Positions 1 to 9,618 of a DNA stretch of 64,000 bases are shown in pieces. Under the pieces are notes generated by a model. That model did no database searches. It saw only the letters and a program-made list of their open reading frames with translations, and was not told where the DNA came from. Source of the DNA: Allobosea sp. CRIB-10 (lineage in GTDB: Bacteria > Pseudomonadota > Alphaproteobacteria > Rhizobiales > Beijerinckiaceae); contig NZ_FOKP01000015.1 in the NCBI RefSeq assembly GCF_900112185.1, forward strand, positions 62,001-126,000. Reading direction: 5' to 3'. Position 1 is the first letter of the stretch; the number at the start of each line of letters is the position of its first letter. Both the position numbers and the translations under genes were made by a program.

Positions 1-2
1 GG

Positions 3-329
3 CGCGGCGTGCGCGTCGGCCTCGTGCTCACGAGCCAGTGGTGCCGGGCGCGCGACACGGCGCAGCTTATGGGCCTGGGGACCGTCGAGGACGCACCCGA
101 GGCGCTGAACTCCTTCTTCGGCCGCTCCGGCGAGCGCGAGGCCGCAACGAATGCACTCCGACGGCGGCTGTCCGGCCTGCCGCGCGATGCGGGAACGGTC
201 GTGATGGTGACCCATCAGGTCAACATCACCGCGCTGACCGAAGTGTTCCCCAGGTCGGGCGATATCGTGGTGCTGCGTCGCGAGCCTGACGGAGGCATCA
301 GCGTGCGCGGCACGATTCCTGCGCCGTGA
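3..329 (+). CDS. Histidine phosphatase family protein, C-terminal part (cut by window edge)
   Basis: The frame is open at the left edge, so the N-terminus with its RHG catalytic motif lies outside the window. What remains (about 109 codons) has the SQWCRARDTA block near its start, which corresponds to the conserved Arg segment of phosphoglycerate-mutase-like phosphatases, and VMVTHQVNITAL further on, which carries the second catalytic His. These two blocks support a histidine phosphatase fold. The substrate cannot be told. The next gene begins 25 bases after the stop on the same strand, so the two may be cotranscribed. Confidence 0.7.
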   Translation, partial: RGVRVGLVLTSQWCRARDTAQLMGLGTVEDAPEALNSFFGRSGEREAATNALRRRLSGLPRDAGTVVMVTHQVNITALTEVFPRSGDIVVLRREPDGGISVRGTIPAP

Positions 330-354
330 CGACCAGCGAGAAAAGGGCGATGCG

Positions 355-1659
355 ATGAATCTGATGCCGAAACTGGTCGCCCGCGCCGAGGCCGGCCGGC
401 CCGTCCGCTGTGCCTTGATCGGCGCCGGCAAGTTCGGCTCGATGTTCCTGGCGCAGGTGCCGCATATCGAAGGGCTGGAGGTCGCCGCGATCGCCGATCT
501 CGATCCCGAGCGGGCGAAGACTGCCTGCCGCACCGTCGGCTGGGACGAGGCCCGTATCGCCGCGACGCGCTTCGTCGATAGCGGCGTCACCGCCGCCGAG
601 ATGGACGGCGTCGAGGTGGTGATCGAGGCGACCGGGCATCCGGCCGCCGGTGCCCGCCACGCGCTCGCCGCGATCGCGGCAAAGCGCCATGTCGTCATGG
701 TCAACGTCGAGGCCGATGTGCTGGTCGGTCCGCTGCTGGCGGCGAAGGCCAGGGCGGCCGGCGTGGTCTATTCCATGGCCTATGGCGACCAGCCGGCGCT
801 CGTCGCCGAGATGGTCGACTGGGCGCGCGCGACCGGATTCACTGTCGCGGCCGCCGGCAAGGGCACCAAATACCTGCCGGCCTATCATCGCGTCACCCCG
901 GACGAGGTCTGGAGCCATTACGGTTTGACGCCGGAGGCGGCGAAGGCCGCCGGCATGAACCCGCAAATGTTCAACTCCTTCCTCGATGGCACGAAGTCGG
1001 CGATCGAGATGGCGGCGATCGCCAATGCCAGCGGGCTCGACGTGCCGGAGGGTGGCCTTACCTTTCCGCCCTGCGGCGTTGACGACCTCGCTCATGTCCT
1101 GCGGCCGAAGGCAGTCGGCGGCCAGCTCGATCATGACGGCATGGTCGAAGTCGTCTCCTCGCTGGAGCGCGACGGCCGGCCGGTCTTCCGTGACCTGCGC
1201 TGGGGCGTCTACGTCGTCCTGAAGGCGCCGAACCCTTACGCCGCCGCCTGCTTCAAGCAATACGGTTTGCCGACCGATTCCACCGGCCTCTATGCCGCAA
1301 TGTACAAGCCCTTCCACCTGATCGGGCTCGAGCTCTCGATTTCGGTGCTGAATGCGGCTTTACGTGGCGAGCCGACCGGCACGACCAGGAGCTGGCGCGG
1401 CGATGCGGTAGCGACCGCCAAGCGCGACCTTAAGGCCGGCGAGATGCTGGACGGGGAGGGCGGCTACACCGTCTACGGGAAGCTGATGCCGGCCGCCGCC
1501 AGTCGCGCTGCGAAGGCGCTGCCGATCGGTCTGGCGCATGGCGTGGCCTTGAAGCGGAACGTTGCCGCCGGCGCGGTCGTCAACAGCGCCGATGTCGCGC
1601 TCGATGAAACCTCGCAAATCGTCTCACTTCGGCGTGAGCTCGAGGCAACCGGCGTCTGA
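355..1659 (+). CDS. DRL-like (DXR-like) NAD(P)-dependent oxidoreductase with SAF domain
   Basis: A 434-residue protein with an N-terminal Rossmann fold: the dinucleotide motif GAGKFG is at residues 23-28, followed by an acidic end of the second strand (AIADLDPERA). The central part carries KPFHLIGLELSISVL, a block I associate with the DRL catalytic domain. About the last 85 residues resemble a SAF domain. The DRL family resembles homoserine dehydrogenase. Its Brucella founder replaces DXR, making methylerythritol phosphate from deoxyxylulose phosphate. Many other members have unknown substrates, so the family call is firmer than the reaction. No MEP pathway gene is adjacent. The start has a purine-rich stretch (gagaaaaggg) upstream. 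Confidence 0.65.
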   Translation: MNLMPKLVARAEAGRPVRCALIGAGKFGSMFLAQVPHIEGLEVAAIADLDPERAKTACRTVGWDEARIAATRFVDSGVTAAEMDGVEVVIEATGHPAAGARHALAAIAAKRHVVMVNVEADVLVGPLLAAKARAAGVVYSMAYGDQPALVAEMVDWARATGFTVAAAGKGTKYLPAYHRVTPDEVWSHYGLTPEAAKAAGMNPQMFNSFLDGTKSAIEMAAIANASGLDVPEGGLTFPPCGVDDLAHVLRPKAVGGQLDHDGMVEVVSSLERDGRPVFRDLRWGVYVVLKAPNPYAAACFKQYGLPTDSTGLYAAMYKPFHLIGLELSISVLNAALRGEPTGTTRSWRGDAVATAKRDLKAGEMLDGEGGYTVYGKLMPAAASRAAKALPIGLAHGVALKRNVAAGAVVNSADVALDETSQIVSLRRELEATGV

Positions 1660-1684
1660 ATCGTGCATTCTTCCTAGGCTGGTG

Positions 1685-1792
1685 GTCCCGGGCGACCGAA
1701 GGGAGACCCGGGACCCATTTCCGGACCCTCTTTCGGCAAGGCTCCGGAATGGGTCCCGGATCGGCGCGGCTTCGCCGCTTGTCCGGGGCGAC
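1685..1792 (-). repeat. Palindromic intergenic element, family A copy 1
   Basis: This element matches the reverse complement of those at 16603-16702 and 45401-45498. It has three nested self-complementary arms: a CCCGGG arm, a central arm pairing GGACCCATTTCCGG with CCGGAATGGGTCCC, and a GGCG/CGCC arm with a ttcg loop. It fills the gap between the DRL-like gene and the sugar dehydrogenase gene. It has no coding potential that I would accept. Confidence 0.75.
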
Positions 1793-1834
1793 ACTGGATT
1801 GGTGCTAAAGCCTAACCGCCATCAGGAGATGTCG

Positions 1835-2950
1835 ATGCGTTTCGTTCTCGCCGCAGCCCTCGCGCTGGCTCTCACCATTCCGGCGACAGCACAGCAGCGC
1901 TACCCGTCGAGCGCCGGCGAGCTCGCGGTCGAGACGGTCGCGAGCGGGCTGGAGAACCCCTGGGGCCTCGCCTTCCTGCCGGACGGACGCATGCTGGTGA
2001 CCGAGCGGCCGGGCCGGTTGAGGCTGGTCGGCAGCGACGGCAAGCTCTCGGCGCCGATCTCCGGTGTCCCCAATGTCGTTGCGCGCGGGCAGGGCGGCCT
2101 GCTCGATGTCGTGCTCGATCCGAACTTCGCCCAGAACCGCTACCTCTATCTTTCCTTCGCCGAGCCGCGCGCCAACGGTAACGGCACCAGCGTCGCTCGC
2201 GCCAGGCTGAGCGCCAACGGCACTGCGCTTGAGGGCCTCAGCGTGATCTTCCGGCAGATGCCGACGATCGCCAGCAACATGCATTTCGGCTCGCGGCTGG
2301 TCTTCGACCGGACGGGAGCGCTGTTCGTCACCGTCGGCGACCGCTACAGCCAGCGCGACCAGGCGCAGAACCCGGAGAACCACATCGGCAAGGTCCTGCG
2401 CATCAAACCGGAAGGCGGTGCGGCGGAAGGCAATCCGAAAAAGTCGGGCTGGGCGCCGGAGATCTGGTCGATCGGTCATCGGAATGTGCAGGGCGCTGCT
2501 CTCAACCCGCAGACCGGCCAGCTCTGGACGGCCGAGCACGGCGCACGCGGCGGCGACGAGATCAACACGCCCAAGGCCGGCCTTAACTATGGCTGGCCGG
2601 TGATCACCTATGGCATCGACTATTCCGGCGTGAAGATCGGCGATGGCACCAGCAAGCCCGGCATGGAACAGCCGCTGTTCTACTGGGACCCGTCGATCGC
2701 GCCTTCCGGCGCCGCCTTCTACACCGGCGACACTTGGCCGGCCTGGAAGAACTCGCTCTTCGTCGGCGCGCTCGCCGGCCAGTTGCTGTCGCGCCTCTCG
2801 ACCGATGGCGAGAAGGTCACGGGCGAGGAGCGCCTGCTGAGCAATCTCGGCGAGCGCATCCGCGACGTCCGGCAGGGGCCGGATGGTTTTCTCTACCTGC
2901 TCAGCGACGATTCCAATGGCAAGGTGCTGCGCGTCCGGCCGGCGCGGTGA
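1835..2950 (+). CDS. PQQ-dependent sugar dehydrogenase (aldose sugar dehydrogenase, YliI-like), exported
   Basis: A 371-residue protein of the soluble glucose/aldose sugar dehydrogenase beta-propeller family. It oxidises aldose sugars with PQQ in the periplasm. A signal peptide (MRFVLAAALALALTIPATAQ) is followed by NPWGLAFLPDGRMLVTERPG, the family's first propeller block. Later come HFGSRLVFDRTGALFVTVGD, the active-site region WTAEHGARGGDE, and YGWPVITYGIDY. Two ATG codons lie six bases apart. I chose the second because AGGAG sits six bases before it, while it abuts the first. No PQQ synthesis gene is in the window. Confidence 0.85.
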   Translation: MRFVLAAALALALTIPATAQQRYPSSAGELAVETVASGLENPWGLAFLPDGRMLVTERPGRLRLVGSDGKLSAPISGVPNVVARGQGGLLDVVLDPNFAQNRYLYLSFAEPRANGNGTSVARARLSANGTALEGLSVIFRQMPTIASNMHFGSRLVFDRTGALFVTVGDRYSQRDQAQNPENHIGKVLRIKPEGGAAEGNPKKSGWAPEIWSIGHRNVQGAALNPQTGQLWTAEHGARGGDEINTPKAGLNYGWPVITYGIDYSGVKIGDGTSKPGMEQPLFYWDPSIAPSGAAFYTGDTWPAWKNSLFVGALAGQLLSRLSTDGEKVTGEERLLSNLGERIRDVRQGPDGFLYLLSDDSNGKVLRVRPAR

Positions 2951-3020
2951 ACTCCGCTGTCATTCCGGGGCCTTGCGCAGCAAAGAGCCTGGAAACCGCG
3001 AGAACGACACTGCTCCAGTT

Positions 3021-3113
3021 CGTCATGCTCGCCCTTGTGGCGAGCATCCACGTCTTGAACACCGCACTCGTCGAAGGAAGACGTGGATGGTCGGGACAAG
3101 CCCGACCATGACG
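3021..3113. repeat. Cloverleaf palindromic element (type E)
   Basis: A closing stem CGTCAT (3021-3026) pairs with ATGACG (3108-3113). Inside are three hairpins: GCTCGCC/GGCGAGC (3027-3045), ATCCACGTCTT/AAGACGTGGAT (3046-3088) and GGTCGGG/CCCGACC (3089-3107). It lies between convergent genes, in a stretch (2951-3148) with no gene. The same closing hexamers bound the elements at 11644 and 16603. Confidence 0.65.
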
Positions 3114-3148
3114 GGAGGTGGTGGTGATGGCTCAGTGAGCAGCCAACC

Positions 3149-3460
3149 TCACGGCCCGCAATCCCATTCGCGCTCGACGACGAAGACCTTGCGGTTCGCA
3201 AGGTGCCCGTTCGTGTCGTAGAGGTCGCCGACATAGTACTCGGTGCCGGCGGCGTCGCGCACGCTGCGGTCGACCTGCAGCGACCAGCCATAGCCGACCC
3301 GGCTTCCGCCCTTCCAGTCGCGATGCAGATTGCCCGTCGAGGCCGAGGCGAGGATTCGGGCGCGCTCGTCGCTCGGTGAGCAGGTCGGCCCGGCAAGGGC
3401 AGCGCCTGACAGGGCGGCAAGGCACAGGGCGAGCGTCATCGGCTTGAGCAAGGCAGGCAT
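3149..3460 (-). CDS. Small exported protein of unknown function
   Basis: A 103-residue protein that starts with a clear signal peptide (about 23 residues ending ALAGP). The mature part is about 80 residues with two cysteines, one near each end (TCSPSDERAR and EREWDCGP), so one disulfide is possible. It is rich in aromatic and charged residues, for example GYGWSLQVDRSVRDAAGTEY. I do not recognise a family. It is the last of the leftward genes here, 23 bases after the methyltransferase, and may be read through from that operon. Confidence 0.6.
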   Translation of the reverse strand: MPALLKPMTLALCLAALSGAALAGPTCSPSDERARILASASTGNLHRDWKGGSRVGYGWSLQVDRSVRDAAGTEYYVGDLYDTNGHLANRKVFVVEREWDCGP

Positions 3461-3483
3461 CCTTCAGGGGAATCCGAGCAGAA

Positions 3484-4245
3484 TCAGGTGATCTCGGCGA
3501 GCCGCGTATCGAGCGACAGAACGAGGCACCAATGTGGCTCGAAGTCGGCTCCCAGCGGCCAGATCTGCTCCTTGAAGACCGTCAGCATGGCCGCTTGATA
3601 ACGCTCGAACCAGTCGCGCTGGCAAAGCACGAACTTGGTCGCGCCGACAATGGTCTCCCGGTCGATGATGCACAGCGGAACGATGCCGGAATTGGCCGAA
3701 AGATACTCCTGCACCGCGACCATCAATGTCGGGTAGCCGGGGTGGAGCATGTCGTCGAGCACGATCAGCCCGCCCTCGGCGAGGCATGCGGTGGCGAGCG
3801 TGAGGTCCTTGCTTAACGCCGCGCGTGAATGCTCGCCATCGATATGGATGAAGCGCAACTTCTCCCCGCCGGCATGGCCGATCAGCTCGACCGGCGACAT
3901 CGCGCCGGCATCGGCCTTGATGGTGATGCGGCGCTCCGGGCCGATGCCGTGCCTCTGGCAGTTCGCCTCGAACCGGTCCTGCACCTGCGGGTTCGGCCAT
4001 TCGAAGATGTCGATGCCCAGAGCGATCTCGCCGGGTTCGAGCGCATGGGCCAGCGCGATGAAGAAGCGGCCTTCGAAAGCGCCGATCTCGGCGATCGGGC
4101 CGGCGACGCCTTCCTCCGTCTGCAACCGCAATAGCCGCGCGCAGACAGCCGCCGCGAAGCGCGAGGACATGCCGACGACGCGGTCATAGCCCTCGGTCAG
4201 ATAGGCCTCGACGGCGGGATGGCCGGAGTGTGGGAGCGGCGCCAT
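3484..4245 (-). CDS. Class I SAM-dependent methyltransferase (Methyltransf_24-like)
   Basis: A 253-residue protein. IAEIGAFEGRFFIALAHAL is a glycine-containing motif I, followed by an acidic residue at the end of strand 2 (LGIDIFEWP). FIHIDGEHS and LIVLDDMLHPGYP fit the later strands of the O-methyltransferase-like class with a His and Asp near the active site. The acceptor is unknown. It begins four bases after the stop of the DUF486 gene, so the two are almost certainly translated from one message. Confidence 0.7.
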   Translation of the reverse strand: MAPLPHSGHPAVEAYLTEGYDRVVGMSSRFAAAVCARLLRLQTEEGVAGPIAEIGAFEGRFFIALAHALEPGEIALGIDIFEWPNPQVQDRFEANCQRHGIGPERRITIKADAGAMSPVELIGHAGGEKLRFIHIDGEHSRAALSKDLTLATACLAEGGLIVLDDMLHPGYPTLMVAVQEYLSANSGIVPLCIIDRETIVGATKFVLCQRDWFERYQAAMLTVFKEQIWPLGADFEPHWCLVLSLDTRLAEIT

Positions 4246-4249
4246 CGCA

Positions 4250-4606
4250 TCAGCCCTTGGCGTGGAAGATGAAGAAGGCGCCGGCTGCGATCAGCGCGAA
4301 GCCGATCGCATGGTTCCAGGTCAGCTGCTCCTTCAGCCAGAACACGGAGAAGCCGGCAAAGACGCAAAGCGTGATCACCTCCTGCATCGTCTTCAGCTCG
4401 GCAGCCGAATAGACCCCGGAGCCGATGCGATTGGCCGGCACGGCGAGCATGTATTCCGGCAGGGCGATCATCCAGCTCGCCAGGATCGCCAGCCAGATCG
4501 CCGTGCTCTTGTAGGAGAGATGGCCGTACCAGGCGAAGGTCATGAACACGTTCGAGGCGATCAGCATGCCGATCGGCAAGAGATGGGCGGTGCTGAGAGC
4601 TGGCAT
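4250..4606 (-). CDS. DUF486 / DMT-superfamily small membrane protein
   Basis: A 118-residue hydrophobic protein with four predicted membrane segments, fitting the DUF486 family. Family landmarks visible are NVFMTFAWYGHL near residue 20, the conserved ASWMIALPEYMLAVPANRIG in the middle, and LTWNHAIGFALIAAGAFFIF at the end. The family looks like a half-size drug/metabolite transporter and probably works as an oligomer. Its substrate is unknown. It is the middle gene of a tight leftward run with a SemiSWEET upstream and a methyltransferase downstream. Confidence 0.85.
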   Translation of the reverse strand: MPALSTAHLLPIGMLIASNVFMTFAWYGHLSYKSTAIWLAILASWMIALPEYMLAVPANRIGSGVYSAAELKTMQEVITLCVFAGFSVFWLKEQLTWNHAIGFALIAAGAFFIFHAKG

Positions 4607-4645
4607 GGCAGGTTCCGGAAACGTGACGTCGGGGGGAGAAACGGC

Positions 4646-4906
4646 TCAGCCGTAGCGCAGTTTCATCGTCAGGATGATCAGCACCAGCGCGAGCGTCACC
4701 GTATTGGCGCCGATCAGCGGCCAGGAGGCGATCAGCACGCCATAGATCAGCCAGAGCACGATGCCGGTGGCGAACAGCGCCTGCGTCCACAGCGAGATGC
4801 CGCTGGTGTCGCGCGTCTTGATCGTCTGCCAGGCCTGCGGCAGCCAGCAGAAGGTGGTCAGCAGGGCGGCGCAGAAGCCGAGCGCTTCGATGGCGGCGGT
4901 GGACAT
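4646..4906 (-). CDS. SemiSWEET sugar transporter (PQ-loop)
   Basis: From the chosen start the protein has 86 residues, the usual SemiSWEET length. It has three membrane helices and the PQ-loop block FCWLPQAWQTIKTRDTSGIS. SemiSWEETs form dimers that move small sugars along their gradient. Upstream ATG codons at 4951 and 4990 would add a charged, proline-rich extension with no family counterpart, and none of the starts has a strong ribosome site, so the start is uncertain. It heads the leftward operon with the DUF486 gene 39 bases on. Confidence 0.75.
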   Translation of the reverse strand: MSTAAIEALGFCAALLTTFCWLPQAWQTIKTRDTSGISLWTQALFATGIVLWLIYGVLIASWPLIGANTVTLALVLIILTMKLRYG

Positions 4907-5051
4907 GCGGGCTTGCGGCGATTCGCGCGGGAGTGGAGGTTCATGAGACATAGCCGGTTTCGGCGCACCGCGCGCTCCCCGGACGTGCATGGTTAACCTC
5001 CGTTAACCGCAGCGCCCTAGTTTTGCGTCAATCCTGCGATTCGGTGGACTT

Positions 5052-6233
5052 ATGCGCACATTGATCCTGGCCTTGCCTCTCGTCCTCGCCGCCGCGACCG
5101 CGGCCCGGGCCGATTTCGACTCCTGCGTCGCCGGCCTGCGTTCTGCCGCTGCGGCCAAGGGCGTCTCCGGTGCCACCTTCGACCGCGCCATGGCGGGCGT
5201 CACGCCCGACATGAAGGTGATCGAGGCGATGAACAACCAGCCGGAGTTCAAGACGCCGATCTGGGACTATCTCGGCACGCTGGTCGACGATGAGAAGGTC
5301 GCGGAAGGCCGTTCGATGATGCGCCAGCACGCCTCGACGCTCGCCGCCGCCGAACAGCGCTTCGGCGTCGACCGCCACACGATCGCGGCGGTCTGGGGCG
5401 TCGAAAGCGATTTCGGCAAGGCGCGGGGCAAGATGCCGCTGGTCCAGGCGCTCTCGACCGGCGCCTGCCTGGCGCCGCGCCGCAACGCCTTCTTCAAGGG
5501 CGAATTGATCGCCACCCTGCAGATCATCCAGCGCGGCGATGTCCGCCCCGAGCGGTTGTTCGGCTCCTGGGCCGGCGCCTTCGGCCACACCCAGTTCATC
5601 CCCTCCACCTACATGCGGCTTGCGGTCGACGGCGATGGCGACGGAAGGCGCGACCTGGTCGATTCCATCCCCGACGCGCTGCACTCGACCGCGAACTTCA
5701 TGGACAAGGCCGGCTGGGTCACCGGCGCGACCTGGGGCTATGAGGTGCGGGTTCCGGGTAGCTATTCCGGCGGGACGGGCCGCAATCCCAAGCGGCCGGT
5801 GTCGCATTGGGCGAGCCAGGGCATCGTCAAGTTCGACGGTTCGGCGCTCTCCGGCTCCGGCAATGCCGGCCTGCTGATGCCCGCCGGCCGCAACGGCCCG
5901 GCCTTCCTCGTCTTCAAGAACTACGATGCCGCCTACAGCTATAACGGTGCGGATTCCTATGCCTTGGCCATCTCCCTCCTGTCCGATCGCCTGCGCGGCC
6001 GGCCGGGCGTGCAGGGCGACTGGCCGACAGACGACCTGCCGCTCTCGCGCGAGCAGCGCCGCGAACTGCAGCGCCTGCTGATCCAGCGCGGCTACAATGT
6101 CGGCGAGCCCGATGGCGCCGTCGGCGCGCTGACGCGCGCCGCGATCAAGGAGATCGAGGCCAGGATCGGCATGCCGCAGACCGGCCGTCCCGGCGAGAAG
6201 GTCCTGCGCGCGCTGAAGGGCGGGCGCGTCTGA
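5052..6233 (+). CDS. Lytic murein transglycosylase (MltB/SltB type) with peptidoglycan-binding tail
   Basis: A 393-residue exported enzyme that cleaves glycan strands of peptidoglycan in the periplasm. Residues 1-20 are a signal peptide ending ARA. The catalytic glutamate is Glu118 in AAVWGVESDFGKARG, the standard family context, and GAFGHTQFIPSTY and DGDGDGRRDLVDS are the family's downstream blocks. The last 65 residues (LSREQRRELQRLLIQRGYNV and the DGAVGALTRAAI segment) are a PG_binding_1 domain. There is no lipobox, so it should be soluble rather than a lipoprotein. It is divergent from the SemiSWEET gene, with 145 bases between. Confidence 0.88.
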   Translation: MRTLILALPLVLAAATAARADFDSCVAGLRSAAAAKGVSGATFDRAMAGVTPDMKVIEAMNNQPEFKTPIWDYLGTLVDDEKVAEGRSMMRQHASTLAAAEQRFGVDRHTIAAVWGVESDFGKARGKMPLVQALSTGACLAPRRNAFFKGELIATLQIIQRGDVRPERLFGSWAGAFGHTQFIPSTYMRLAVDGDGDGRRDLVDSIPDALHSTANFMDKAGWVTGATWGYEVRVPGSYSGGTGRNPKRPVSHWASQGIVKFDGSALSGSGNAGLLMPAGRNGPAFLVFKNYDAAYSYNGADSYALAISLLSDRLRGRPGVQGDWPTDDLPLSREQRRELQRLLIQRGYNVGEPDGAVGALTRAAIKEIEARIGMPQTGRPGEKVLRALKGGRV

Positions 6234-6313
6234 GGCGCAGCCGTCCCGTGCTTGCGCACGAACGCTGCGCCTCGTAAGCAGCCAGCGCATTTCTGTTGCG
6301 CGAGGCTGAACCC

Positions 6314-7423
<1,110 letters not shown>

Positions 7424-7442
7424 TATCCGGTGGGCGGCGGCT

Positions 7443-9167
<1,725 letters not shown>

Positions 9168-9341
9168 GGCGGCCTGTTAGCATATTGGCGGCAAGCTGGT
9201 CAGGTGACGACAAACGGAGCGTTACGCACCGGCCGCATCGCGGCGATCGGGCGAGGAGGTTCGGCGGAGGTACCGACCCTGCTTCGTTGACGCGCCCATC
9301 GTGCGCGTCACGATCGTTGCTCGGTCGCGGAGGGGGTGGGC

Positions 9342-9614
9342 ATGAATAGATTGGCGATCATGACAGGCATAGCGGCGTCGTTCGTCATGCTTCTGAATGG
9401 CCCCGTGCAGGCCCAGGATGGTTGCAAGCAGGTCACCAGCTCCTGCTCTGCAATGTTCAAAAGCTGCGAGCAGAATTGCAACAAGGTCAGCAACAACGCG
9501 TCCGCCTGCATCGCCCGCGTTTGCAGCCAGCCGCTCGAAGGCTGCAAGGCGAACGGTGTCTGGCGCAGTGTCCAGAGCGGCTCGGCCTGCTGGGCGACCA
9601 AGAACAGGTCCTGA
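9342..9614 (+). CDS. Small exported 8-cysteine protein, unknown function
   Basis: A 90-residue product. The start ATG follows GGAGG at a spacing of eight bases. The signal peptide runs to about residue 25 (GPVQAQ). The mature part of about 65 residues contains eight cysteines, with six residues between the first pairs (GCKQVTSSC, then SAMFKSC) and the rest farther apart. An even number of cysteines in an exported peptide suggests four disulfides. I do not recognise a family. Its stop lies four bases from the stop of the convergent nucleotidase gene. Confidence 0.7.
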   Translation: MNRLAIMTGIAASFVMLLNGPVQAQDGCKQVTSSCSAMFKSCEQNCNKVSNNASACIARVCSQPLEGCKANGVWRSVQSGSACWATKNRS

Positions 9615-9618
9615 GCGG

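Noticed and set aside
1685..1792. Coding extension of the sugar dehydrogenase upstream to 1562
   Set aside because: The extension translates a palindromic repeat and lacks homology. The signal peptide and ribosome site fix the start at 1835.
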